DNA of 64,000 bases. Origin: Marispirochaeta sp963667435 (GTDB lineage: Bacteria; Spirochaetota; Spirochaetia; JC444; Marispirochaetaceae). Under the pieces are notes generated by a model. It was not told where the DNA came from and made no database searches. It was given only the letters and a program-made list of their open reading frames with translations. The DNA lies in contig OY763414.1 of NCBI GenBank assembly GCA_963667435.1, positions 2,046,001 to 2,110,000 on the forward strand, written 5' to 3'. Positions 50,743-59,596 of the stretch are shown piece by piece. The position numbers were made by a program, and so were the translations under genes. Position 1 is the stretch's first letter. Each line of letters starts with the position of its first letter.

Positions 50743-51991
50743 CCTCATTCCGCCTGATCTTAAGAAATGTAATATCATCCGGAAGCTCGTCTATACTCTC
50801 AAGGCCGAAATAATCGATGAGCCCGGCGATAGAACGATCCTCTCCCTGTAGAGCAGATCTTACAGTCTCCTTCCGCTCCTTCATGGTAGGATCTGTCAGT
50901 ACTTCCAGTATGCCGTCAGAAACAAGAACCATGGAATCTCCCTTATTAATTGTAAGGGACTCTGCGGGAAAATCAATGCCGCTAAACATTCCCAATGGAG
51001 AAGATGTTGTTCCGCAGTACTCTACCTCCCCGGACGTATGTCGGAGCAGAGGCAGCGGATTATGCCCGCAGTTGACATAATTCAGCAGACCTGTCCTCGT
51101 ATCCAGCACACCGTAGAAAATTGCCAGATACTTACCCAGATTGTCCCGCAGCAGCTCGGAATTCAATAGTGCTGCAAATTCCGCTGGATTAAGGATAAGC
51201 TTTTCGCCGGAACTAAGATACTGCTCAACCCGGGCGTCCACAAGGTTCTTAAGAATTACTGTTACAAAAGCTGATGATGTCCCATGGCCGGAGACATCGG
51301 CAAGATAGAACCCGACAAGGCCGTCACGCAGTTCAAAATAGTCAACAAAATCTCCACTCAGATACATGGAAGGTAGAAGATATCGGCTGAACTCGATATT
51401 TCCGAACTGCATCACTCTGCGGGGAAGCAGACGATACTGCATCCGGGCACCTGCCTCGTGGTCTTCCTTGAGAATATTGATGGTAGCCTGGAGTTTACGG
51501 TTTGCCTCTTCCAGCGCGGCAGTCCTCTGAGCCACCATAGACTCCAGGCCTTCGTTGACGGAGCGGATATACACAAGATCCTTATACGCCCGTATAGCAG
51601 CAACAACCGATGTTATCAGCTTGCGGGAATCAAGTTCAGTTTTCTCCCGGTAATCATTAATGTCGTATTCAAGAATGACCGACTCCTCCGGTGCAAGACC
51701 CGCCTGCCCGGTACGAAGCATTATACGCACATCCGGATTATTCAGCTCCCGTCGGATGCGCTGAACAAGAATGAGTCCTGCATTATCGGTCTCCATAACC
51801 ACATCTAACAGGATAAGAGCAATGTCGTCCCGGTCCTCCAGAATAGCCGCCGCCTCTTTGGCCGAGTAAGCATTCAGCAAGGCAACTTTCTTCCCGTTGA
51901 CAATCAGATCCTCAAGAACCATCTCCGTAACCACGTGGACTTCCCGGTCATCGTCTACAACAAGGATATTCCAGATCCCGGAATCAGCCAT
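50735..51991 (-). CDS. Receiver-PP2C (SpoIIE-type) phosphatase
   Basis: 418 residues. The receiver domain (about 8-130) has VVDDD at 11-15, Asp63 in LLLDVVMETDN and LRTGQAG near 92; it is clearly paralogous to the receiver of the neighbouring HisKA_2 kinase. A coiled coil (about 145-185) leads into the SpoIIE phosphatase (about 195-410), with SGDFVDYF near 221, LADVSGHGTSS near 239 and ELPDDITFL near the C-terminus giving the metal-binding Asp residues. This is RsbU-like partner-switching logic: receiver phosphorylation controls the phosphatase, which acts on the STAS protein. Confidence 0.93.
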   Translation of the reverse strand: MADSGIWNILVVDDDREVHVVTEMVLEDLIVNGKKVALLNAYSAKEAAAILEDRDDIALILLDVVMETDNAGLILVQRIRRELNNPDVRIMLRTGQAGLAPEESVILEYDINDYREKTELDSRKLITSVVAAIRAYKDLVYIRSVNEGLESMVAQRTAALEEANRKLQATINILKEDHEAGARMQYRLLPRRVMQFGNIEFSRYLLPSMYLSGDFVDYFELRDGLVGFYLADVSGHGTSSAFVTVILKNLVDARVEQYLSSGEKLILNPAEFAALLNSELLRDNLGKYLAIFYGVLDTRTGLLNYVNCGHNPLPLLRHTSGEVEYCGTTSSPLGMFSGIDFPAESLTINKGDSMVLVSDGILEVLTDPTMKERKETVRSALQGEDRSIAGLIDYFGLESIDELPDDITFLKIRRNEDE

Positions 51992-53559
51992 CAGGGGACC
52001 TCCTGTAAAGGGGAAAAAGGGGAACCGGAAGCACTGCCAAGAGATACTTCAACAATTCTCAGCAGTTTATCCATGGTAAAGGGCTTTTGCAGAAAACCTG
52101 CAGCCCCCTCTTTCTCGGCTTCTGCAATATGATCATGTTCAGAGTATCCGGAAGAAATCACAACCTTCAGATCCGGGTTAAGTGCTTTCAGTCGCCGGAA
52201 AACTTCAAGGCCCGACTCCTCGTAAAGGTTAAGATCCAGAATCACCAACCGGATACTCCCGGAAAACTCCCGATACCGGTTGAGAGCCTCTTCGCCGCTG
52301 GCGGCGTACACGACCGAATATCCCCGGCGCTCCAGCATCTGACCGGTAATCTGCCGCATCAGATCTTCATCATCACAAATAAGGACTGTTGTACCGGATG
52401 CAGTCAGTTTGTTCCAGCTTTGCAGTTTGAAATCTGTTCCTGTTGGAACTGGAAAAAGAATTCTCACCTCAGTCCCTTCACCGGGAAAACTCTCCACCTC
52501 GAGGGTACCCCTGTGGCGGGACGCAATGGTATAGACCAGGGAGAGATTCATAATTCGCTTATCTTCATCGTTCCCGCCGGAAAAAACCGGATCAAAAATA
52601 TGCTCCCGGGCATAGTCCGGGATCCCTACTCCGGTATCTGACACAGCTATTTCCCATACGGGATATTCAACCTCTGCTGTACGGTATCGTAAGCGTATCT
52701 TCAGAGTACCACCGGAATACTCATCCGCACCTCTAAAGGTAGTCATGGCAAGATAGGAATTCCTGCAGAGATTCAGTACCATCTGTTCAAGCTCAACAGG
52801 GTCCCCGGATACAGGAGCTTCTGAGGGTTCAAGGTCAATTTCAACTTCAACAGATTCAGAAAAGGATTGCCTGCAGTTTTTGCCAGCACGTTTTAATACA
52901 GCACAGAGATCCACCGCCGTCTCTTTGGCTCCGTTTCCGGGAGAAAAAGTTTTCAACTGCTTCATCATTTCTCCGGCCTTCAATATGGATCCGCTGATGG
53001 TATCAAGATAGGTAGTATAGTTCTCATTATGCTTATCCGGGGCATCTTCACGCTCACATTCTATCATGGCTAAAGCCCCTGATATGCCGTTGATGAGATT
53101 ATTGAAGTCATGCGCAAAAGAAGTTGCCAACAATCCTGCCGCCTCCAGGCGCTGTATCCGCAGTTTTCCTTCTTCTATTTCCTTTCTCCGGGAGATATCC
53201 TCGCCGCTGATCAGAAGCATAGGGTCACCCGCATCCTGAGGCGGTTTCAAGAGGGAAACAGAACACTGCAGCCAGATACCATTCCGCAGAGATATATCCA
53301 TTAGCGATTGGCTCTCTGCCCCGGCAGAAATGTTCTTAGCACCAGATGTCAAAGGGGAAAACTCCGGAACGATATCATCAAGGAGTTTGCTTCGTACAGA
53401 ATCGGCAGCCCTGCCAGTAAGAGCGGCAGCAGTCCTGTTCCAGAGTATAATTTTTCCCCGGGAATCTGTAACTGTTAGAAAAAGAGGAATGGCATTGAGG
53501 AGAGTGGTAAACGACAATCCGGCATTGTCTAATTTATTATATTCCTGAAAATTTATCAT
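51991..53559 (-). CDS. PAS histidine kinase with C-terminal receiver
   Basis: 522 residues. PAS domain (about 15-125, ending in ISGEDISRRKE), HisKA with phospho-acceptor His150 in FAHDFNNLI, HATPase (about 250-372) and receiver (about 390-505; phospho-acceptor Asp442 in VILDLNLYEESG). The G1 box SDTGVGIPD (307-315) is intact but the usual G2 box GxGLGL is replaced by KRIMNLSLV (334-342), which may reduce ATP lid function. No membrane segment. It is first in the four-gene signalling operon; its stop overlaps the REC-PP2C start by one base. Confidence 0.9.
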   Translation of the reverse strand: MINFQEYNKLDNAGLSFTTLLNAIPLFLTVTDSRGKIILWNRTAAALTGRAADSVRSKLLDDIVPEFSPLTSGAKNISAGAESQSLMDISLRNGIWLQCSVSLLKPPQDAGDPMLLISGEDISRRKEIEEGKLRIQRLEAAGLLATSFAHDFNNLINGISGALAMIECEREDAPDKHNENYTTYLDTISGSILKAGEMMKQLKTFSPGNGAKETAVDLCAVLKRAGKNCRQSFSESVEVEIDLEPSEAPVSGDPVELEQMVLNLCRNSYLAMTTFRGADEYSGGTLKIRLRYRTAEVEYPVWEIAVSDTGVGIPDYAREHIFDPVFSGGNDEDKRIMNLSLVYTIASRHRGTLEVESFPGEGTEVRILFPVPTGTDFKLQSWNKLTASGTTVLICDDEDLMRQITGQMLERRGYSVVYAASGEEALNRYREFSGSIRLVILDLNLYEESGLEVFRRLKALNPDLKVVISSGYSEHDHIAEAEKEGAAGFLQKPFTMDKLLRIVEVSLGSASGSPFSPLQEVP

Positions 53560-53580
53560 TATCTGGTACTCGTGATATCA

Positions 53581-53609
53581 ACCATAGTACCCCGAAGAGG
53601 TGATGTCAA
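53581..53609 (-). promoter_or_regulatory. Promoter of the four-gene signalling operon
   Basis: On the minus strand a perfect TTGACA (53609-53604), a 17-base spacer and TATGGT (53586-53581) lie 21 bases before ATG 53559, giving a short conventional leader of about 14 bases without an obvious ribosome site. Confidence 0.5.
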
Positions 53610-53618
53610 CTTTCGCTG

Positions 53619-54647
53619 TCAGGGAGCATAGGTAAAGCTGTCATCAAGCAGCGTAAAACTGCTGAGAAAACCATCGGAGGGGTAAAGGACTTTATCATCA
53701 GTAATTACAAGTGCTTCAATACCCTCAAGACCGTTAATCAGGTTAATTCCATCCACTGGTCCAAGGGAAAAAACCAGAGTAGAAAGACCATCGGCATCAA
53801 TTGAGGAGGCTGCAAGAATGGTTGCAGAAATTACTCCGTTTTCCACAGGAAAACCAGTCTCCGTATCCAGAATATGATGATACCGTTTCCCGTCCTGGAT
53901 AAAAAACCGCTCATACGGACCTGAGGTAACCACTGCTTTATTCCTGACAGTTAGCACCCCAAGGTAACTCCCTCTGAGATCCGTAGGGTCCTGAACACCG
54001 ATACGCCAGGCGCTTCCATCGGGTTTACTGCCACAGGTAAGAACATTTCCTCCGAGATTTATAAGGCCCGACTCTACTCCGTTCTTCCTGAGTATGGCAG
54101 CAACTTCATCAGCAGCATAACCTTTGGCAATTCCTCCAAGATCGATGGACATTCCGGCATCCTCAAGACGTACACGAGGACCCACAATATGCACCTTCTC
54201 ATAACCCATCAGCGAACGCGCTTTCCGAATCTCATCGAGTGGAGGAACCTGCCCCTCTTCATCCTTGCCTATTCCCCAGAGACTGACCAGAGGTCCTATT
54301 GTAATATCAAAGCGTCCGTTCCCGAGTTGGCTGTAATAGAGTCCCCGCTCGATAACCTGAAGGGTGGACGGAGAAACAGATACTCCTGGACCGCCGGCCC
54401 CAAGATTAACCAGATGAACTTCACTGTCTTCTCCGGAGTACTTCATGGTTCTGTCTATTTCCCACAAACGGCTGAACGCCATATCCAGCACAGCATCGGG
54501 ACTGGTGCTGTAAAGGGAAATGGAACAGGTGGTGCCAAGGAGATTGATCTCCGTTCTGCTCCCCTCCCGGGGAGAACATGCGGCAATAAAAGGAAGAACA
54601 AACATAAGCAGCGCTGCGGCTGACAGCTTTTGAAAAACAGCCTTCAT
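53619..54647 (-). CDS. apbE: FAD:protein FMN transferase (ApbE)
   Basis: 342 residues. Lipobox IAAC gives lipidated Cys24. Typical ApbE motifs are present: TCSISLYS near residue 40, the FAD/Mg site in GMSIDLGGIAKGYAADEV near 167-184, GGNVLTCGSKPDG near 203 and the C-terminal ASSIDADGLSTLVFSLG near 285. It transfers FMN to Thr/Ser of partner flavoproteins such as RNF/NQR subunits, in the periplasm. It lies four bases downstream of topA and is probably co-transcribed, with no rnf genes in the window. Confidence 0.93.
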   Translation of the reverse strand: MKAVFQKLSAAALLMFVLPFIAACSPREGSRTEINLLGTTCSISLYSTSPDAVLDMAFSRLWEIDRTMKYSGEDSEVHLVNLGAGGPGVSVSPSTLQVIERGLYYSQLGNGRFDITIGPLVSLWGIGKDEEGQVPPLDEIRKARSLMGYEKVHIVGPRVRLEDAGMSIDLGGIAKGYAADEVAAILRKNGVESGLINLGGNVLTCGSKPDGSAWRIGVQDPTDLRGSYLGVLTVRNKAVVTSGPYERFFIQDGKRYHHILDTETGFPVENGVISATILAASSIDADGLSTLVFSLGPVDGINLINGLEGIEALVITDDKVLYPSDGFLSSFTLLDDSFTYAP

Positions 54648-54651
54648 TTAG

Positions 54652-57357
54652 TCAGCTTTTTCCTTTCGTGGAAGCTCCGGAAGATTTGGATGTCCCGGTT
54701 TTTGCAGTACTTTTCTTCCGCGGCGCCTTACTCTGGATATTCCATCCGCCGTTCTCATAATACGCCTTCCAGCCGGTTGCCTTGCCTTCTTTCTCAGTCA
54801 TCACATACTGGACTTTATCTTTTCTGCTGTAACGGACAACAGCCTTGTTACCCTCGCCGTCCTCCACGGGGGCAGAAAAGAGAAAGCTGTACTTGGGATC
54901 AATCTCATCCTTGTGGGGAAGAATCTCCTCCACTAAGGGCGCCCGGGTCTCCCGGTTTCTGGGAAACTGGCTGGCAGCCAGAAAAAGACCGGAGGCGCCG
55001 TCCCTAAGCAGATAGTGGTCTTCCACCTTCTCGCATTTAAGCTCCGGCATGGGCACGGGATCCATTTTTGGCGGTGCCGGCTCTCCGTTACGCAACAGCT
55101 TGCGAGTATTTCCACATTCGCTGTTGGTACAGGCAAAAAACTTGCCGAACCTGCCTGTTTTCAGCTGCATCTCGCTTCCACATTTATCACATTCCAGAAC
55201 CGGTCCGTCATAGCCCTTTATCTTGAACTTTCCCTCTTCTATCTCGAATCCGGGACAATCGGGATTATTACCGCAGATATGCAGCTTGCGGTTTTCATCG
55301 ATAAGGTACGAGTCCATGGCGGTGGAACAGAGGGGGCAGCGATGTCGCTGAGAAAGAAGCCGGGCCTCCTCTTCATCATCAGTGTCGGCATGAACAACCT
55401 CATCACCGTGGATAAGGTTTATGGTCTGTTTACACCGCTCCTTCGGCGGTAGATTATAACCGGAACATCCCAGAAAAACGCCGGTTCCACCGGTACGGAT
55501 CTGCATGTTGCGACCGCAGGCCGGACAGGGAATATCCGTATCAGTGGGAGAGTTGGGCCGCATTCCGTCACTCTCATTATAGGCATGTGATAGCTTGTCA
55601 CTGAAACCCTCATAGAAATTATCGAGTACAGATTTCCAGTTCTTATCGCCCGAGGCTATCTCATCGAGGGTCTCTTCCATGGCAGCGGTAAAGTTGTAAT
55701 CAAGAAGATCGGAAAAGTTCTCCACCAGCCGGTCGGTTACAATATCACCGATCTTCTGAGCGTAGAATCTGCGGTTCTCAAGCTTTACATATCCCCGTTC
55801 CTGAATTGTAGAGATAATGGCAGCGTAGGTGGAGGGCCGTCCGATACCCCGTTTCTCCAGCTCCTTAACCAGACTTGCCTCGGTATACCGGGGTGCAGGC
55901 TTGGTAAAGTGCTGGGATGGATCCAGCTTGTGCAGGATCAGGGTTTCACCCTCTTTTATATCCGGAAGAACCACATCCTCGTCACTCTTTCCCTGGGCAG
56001 GGAAAACCTTCAGGTATCCTTCAAACTGAATTACCCGTCCTTTTGTCCTCAGTTCAAAATCGCCTGCTGTAACAGTCAAACTCGAACTGAGATATCTGGC
56101 GGCTGTCATCTGACAGGCAACAAAACGCTGCCATATAAGTTCATAGAGACGAATACCGTCGGGATCAATCCCTTCAATATGTCCTTTGCGCAGATTCACA
56201 TCCGATGGCCTTATAGCCTCATGGGCCTCCTGTGCCTGGTCGGCGGAAGCATAGATATTGGGAGATTCCGGCATGAACTCACTGCCGAATTTCTCATGTA
56301 TGAATTCTCTGCAACTTTCAACCGCTTCTCTGCTGAGTGCTGTTGAATCGGTACGCATATAGGTTATATATCCTGCCTCATAGAGACGTTGAGCCAGCAT
56401 CATGGTCTTCTTAACAGAGAACCCAAGACGTGTGCTTGCCGCCTGCTGCAGGGTTGAAGTAATAAATGGAGCCTTCGGTTTTGAGGAAGTCGGTTTATCC
56501 TGACGGGCAGAGACCCTGTAATCAGCCTTTTCAAGAAGAGAGAGCGCGCTGTCAGTCTCAGCCTGACTTTCCGGGCGAAAGTTTTTACCTTCCCGACGAA
56601 CAACCTGAAAACGAACATCTTCCTTCTCTTTCTGCCGGTTCAGATCCGCGTAGACTTCCCAGTATTCTTCCGGGTTGAACTTGCGGATTTCCCGCTCCCT
56701 TTCGACCACAAGCCGTACAGCAACAGACTGTACACGACCGGCGGAAAGCCCCCGGGCAACCTTCGCCCAGAGAAGCGGGGAAACCATAAAGCCCACTACA
56801 CGGTCCAGAAAACGTCGGGTTTGCTGTGCCTCTACTCGGGAGGTGTCAACCACACCGGGATCTGCAAATGCTTCTTTTATAGCACTTTTGGTGATCTCAT
56901 TGAAAACAACCCGCTTGAACCGGTCTTCATCGGTTCCCAGAGCCTTCATGAGGTGCCATGCAATCGCCTCCCCCTCACGGTCGAGGTCGGTAGCAAGATA
57001 TATGGTATCCGCCTTCTCTGCCTGGGTGCGCAAATCCTGAAGAACCTTCTCTTTTCCCGGAAGAATTTCATACCGGGCCGACCAGCCGTTATCCGGATCT
57101 ATTCCCATCCGGTTTACCATCTGCTCCCGTGCCCTGGCTTTTCTGTGGGCTTCTTTCTCCGCAGGAGACATCTTCCGGGTTCTGGCAGCAGCTTTTGCCC
57201 TCTCCTTGGGATCAACAACCTTTCCGCCGTTTTTGCCGGAAACAGGCAAGTCACGAATATGACCTACCGAAGATTTCACGACGAAATCCTTTCCGAGATA
57301 TTTGTTTATTGTCTTAGCTTTGGCAGGGGACTCGACGATCACCAGTGATTTAGCCAT
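54652..57357 (-). CDS. topA: DNA topoisomerase I
   Basis: 901 residues. The Toprim domain opens the protein (VIVESPAKAKTINKYLG, with ATDLDREGEAIAWHL near 135), and the catalytic Tyr is in GYITYMRTDST near residue 334. Three C4 zinc-ribbon repeats at the C-terminus (CPACG near 619, CPLCS near 681, CDKCG near 733, each with a second Cys pair) are followed by a Lys/Ser-rich tail with AKTGTSKSSGAS-type repeats. A linker of about 40 residues within the Toprim domain (with KAAARTRKMSPAEKEA) is longer than in E. coli and typical of many non-proteobacterial enzymes. It relaxes negative supercoils. Confidence 0.96.
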   Translation of the reverse strand: MAKSLVIVESPAKAKTINKYLGKDFVVKSSVGHIRDLPVSGKNGGKVVDPKERAKAAARTRKMSPAEKEAHRKARAREQMVNRMGIDPDNGWSARYEILPGKEKVLQDLRTQAEKADTIYLATDLDREGEAIAWHLMKALGTDEDRFKRVVFNEITKSAIKEAFADPGVVDTSRVEAQQTRRFLDRVVGFMVSPLLWAKVARGLSAGRVQSVAVRLVVEREREIRKFNPEEYWEVYADLNRQKEKEDVRFQVVRREGKNFRPESQAETDSALSLLEKADYRVSARQDKPTSSKPKAPFITSTLQQAASTRLGFSVKKTMMLAQRLYEAGYITYMRTDSTALSREAVESCREFIHEKFGSEFMPESPNIYASADQAQEAHEAIRPSDVNLRKGHIEGIDPDGIRLYELIWQRFVACQMTAARYLSSSLTVTAGDFELRTKGRVIQFEGYLKVFPAQGKSDEDVVLPDIKEGETLILHKLDPSQHFTKPAPRYTEASLVKELEKRGIGRPSTYAAIISTIQERGYVKLENRRFYAQKIGDIVTDRLVENFSDLLDYNFTAAMEETLDEIASGDKNWKSVLDNFYEGFSDKLSHAYNESDGMRPNSPTDTDIPCPACGRNMQIRTGGTGVFLGCSGYNLPPKERCKQTINLIHGDEVVHADTDDEEEARLLSQRHRCPLCSTAMDSYLIDENRKLHICGNNPDCPGFEIEEGKFKIKGYDGPVLECDKCGSEMQLKTGRFGKFFACTNSECGNTRKLLRNGEPAPPKMDPVPMPELKCEKVEDHYLLRDGASGLFLAASQFPRNRETRAPLVEEILPHKDEIDPKYSFLFSAPVEDGEGNKAVVRYSRKDKVQYVMTEKEGKATGWKAYYENGGWNIQSKAPRKKSTAKTGTSKSSGASTKGKS

Positions 57358-57490
57358 AAATACCCGTTTCCCTTACGTTTCAGTTAAAAAAATGGTAACG
57401 GTTTCTATGATCGTAAGAATATTCTCACAATGTCAAGGGAAAAAATCACCAAAAAGCAGGGATAGACACGGAAATAATGGTGAGAAACAG

Positions 57491-59017
57491 TTACCGCACA
57501 ATATTACGGGTTTCGTCGGAGCGTCGTGAGGGGTAGGGATTCACCTTATCAAAACGGTATCCCCGGGCATAATAATTCCCGGCAGGATTGATAATCCGCA
57601 CTTCAAAGTGCAGATGAGGCCCGGTTGAGGCCCCGGTAGAGCCAATATCTCCAAGCTTGCGGTTGGCATCAATCTGCTGTCCCACAAGAACAGAGGGCCG
57701 TCCCTTCAGATGGGCATAGAAGGATGTCCAGCCGGTGGCATCAGGAAACTTTGCCAGCACCTCATCGTTCAGTTCATGCCGCACTTCCACCGTCCAGCCA
57801 TACCGTTCATCATACTTCACGGCTTTAACCTCACCATCAGCAACTGCAACAACGTCACCGGCAGGATTGCCATCCCGGATAATTTCACCGGCGTAGTTAA
57901 TAAGACTGATGTTGGCTACATTCATGATATCAATGGCATAATGTGGCTGCACGCCCCCGGATCCGAGAGGGTCCACCCGCTTGTCCATAAAACTTGAGGT
58001 AATACGGAAGCCCCGACCGTCGTTCTCCTTGCCGGTGACTTTCACAGGATACACCATACTGTCAAATACCGGTTTGTAGAAGGAGAAAGGGGTTATCTTT
58101 TCAGGGCTTGTGGCCAAAAGAATACGGGCCTGGTACTCCTCACTGGGAAGCTTGGACATTTCATAGATAATCTCACCGTAGCTTGCAGCTTCCAGAATGT
58201 TGGCAGCTATCAGCTTGTATGCCTCTTTCCTTGCAGGAAGCCGGTATGTCAGCTCTTCCCCGAGACGAAGAACATTGATGTATGCCTGCTTACGACTGAA
58301 TTCAAAATCTCTCTCAGTATTGGCCAGAGTATCCTTGAGAACCCGCAGATCAAAATCCGCATCCGAAATGAACTGCTGTATGTCTTGAAACTGTTCTTCA
58401 GACTGGTTCTGATACCGAGAAATGGTGTTATCAATCTCTTTCTTGACCTTCGAGAGCGAGGTAAGCCGTACAGAGGAGAAAAGGGTAAGACCAACAAGCA
58501 GCAGAACTCCCGCGGCAAAGGTGGAGTAGGCAAGAAGATGAGTACGGTGAGACCGCAGCAGCGTACGAAAAACCGACTCTCCGCCTTCCAGATCAATTTC
58601 CAGTTCGCTCCCGGAAGCACCTATCTCTTCTGTATAATAAAACCGTGAGGGGGAAATTCCCTTGTACAGGGCATCAAGCTTAAGATCAAGATCGTACAGT
58701 TCCGGAAGGAGATCCTGAAGAAAGATCTGTTTGCCGTTTCGCTCCACATTGGCCGCTTCCCAAATCCCGTGCCGGTGGAACGTCCAGGTTCGGAACATAC
58801 GGCCGACACCTTCCAGACTTTTGACCATTTCCTGGAAAATCAGGGTATTATCATCAAGACGGGAGACAACAACAAAGTAGCTCCCCCTGTTTCCCCCTGA
58901 TACACGGCATGGTACAGCAGGAGAAGTATATGAGGTGCCGAAACCGAGGCGTCGCGTAGAGAATTCAATTACCCGCGCGACTAATGCATTTCTGGTTGCC
59001 TGTTTATCCTTCTTCAT
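57491..59017 (-). CDS. M23 family metallopeptidase (membrane-anchored LytM/NlpD type)
   Basis: 508 residues from ATG 59017. A cytoplasmic N-terminal part of about 165 residues precedes one membrane helix (about 170-192), then a coiled coil and a C-terminal M23 domain. Zinc-binding residues are in PHYAIDIMN near 376 (the His and Asp positions of HxxxD) and PHLHFEV near 475, with catalytic His in SFYAHLKGR near 440. It probably cleaves peptidoglycan cross-bridges. The 165-residue N-terminal region before the helix is longer than in most relatives and unassigned. The gene is alone. Confidence 0.88.
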   Translation of the reverse strand: MKKDKQATRNALVARVIEFSTRRLGFGTSYTSPAVPCRVSGGNRGSYFVVVSRLDDNTLIFQEMVKSLEGVGRMFRTWTFHRHGIWEAANVERNGKQIFLQDLLPELYDLDLKLDALYKGISPSRFYYTEEIGASGSELEIDLEGGESVFRTLLRSHRTHLLAYSTFAAGVLLLVGLTLFSSVRLTSLSKVKKEIDNTISRYQNQSEEQFQDIQQFISDADFDLRVLKDTLANTERDFEFSRKQAYINVLRLGEELTYRLPARKEAYKLIAANILEAASYGEIIYEMSKLPSEEYQARILLATSPEKITPFSFYKPVFDSMVYPVKVTGKENDGRGFRITSSFMDKRVDPLGSGGVQPHYAIDIMNVANISLINYAGEIIRDGNPAGDVVAVADGEVKAVKYDERYGWTVEVRHELNDEVLAKFPDATGWTSFYAHLKGRPSVLVGQQIDANRKLGDIGSTGASTGPHLHFEVRIINPAGNYYARGYRFDKVNPYPSRRSDETRNIVR

Positions 59018-59189
59018 CAATTAAAACCGCCGCAACCGGCGTCCTTCCCTTAAAACAAGAGCTCCTGATGCGTTTTTTTACCTTCGGGCATTACTAAGTA
59101 TGTTCTCTTTGAATGGTAGGCATAATACGGTAATGATGCAAATATTTCAAGATAGCAGCCCCCGCCCGGGCATGAGGGTCCGGACACTA

Positions 59190-59218
59190 TTGTACAGTGA
59201 AGAAATCTCGGGTAATTT
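59190..59218 (+). promoter_or_regulatory. Promoter of the cupin gene
   Basis: TTGTAC (59190-59195), a 17-base spacer and TAATTT (59213-59218), followed by a conventional leader with AAGGAG six bases before ATG 59252. An imperfect palindrome CACT-N-TTGTAC-AGTG overlaps the -35. Confidence 0.45.
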
Positions 59219-59251
59219 TTAGGTAAACAGCAGAAAAGGAAGGAGCTGAAA

Positions 59252-59596
59252 ATGATAGTAAAACCGGAAGATATGGAAATCCAGAAAGTTGAAGGCATGC
59301 GGGGCGGTCCCGGAACTGTAGAGATCCGCCACCTGATCCCATCAGACAAGGTTCCCCATGGCCGAATGATGGCCCATGTAACCCTGCCTGTGGGTGCAGG
59401 AATTGGTCAGCACGAACATATAGACGAGACTGAATACTATATTATTGCAGAGGGCGAAGGAATCGTGGAAGATAACGGGACCCCTGTAACCGTCAAGGCC
59501 GGAGATGTGGTTGTAACTCCCAACAAGAACAGTCACAACATTACAAACACCGGCTCTGTTCCCCTTAAAATGTACGCAGTTATTCTATTCGATTAA
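59252..59596 (+). CDS. Single-domain cupin protein
   Basis: 114 residues, one cupin-2 barrel. Motif 1 GQHEHIDETEYYIIAEGEG near residues 52-70 supplies His, His and Glu metal ligands; motif 2 (VTPNKNSHNITNTGS near 88-102) supplies the last His. Such proteins can be isomerases, dioxygenases or simple sugar-binding proteins; nothing more can be said. AAGGAG six bases before ATG. Its stop overlaps that of the convergent aminotransferase by three bases. Confidence 0.88.
   Translation: MIVKPEDMEIQKVEGMRGGPGTVEIRHLIPSDKVPHGRMMAHVTLPVGAGIGQHEHIDETEYYIIAEGEGIVEDNGTPVTVKAGDVVVTPNKNSHNITNTGSVPLKMYAVILFD

Noticed and set aside
59050..59349. 99-residue minus-strand frame
   Set aside because: Overlaps the cupin start, which has a clear promoter, ribosome site and metal motif.
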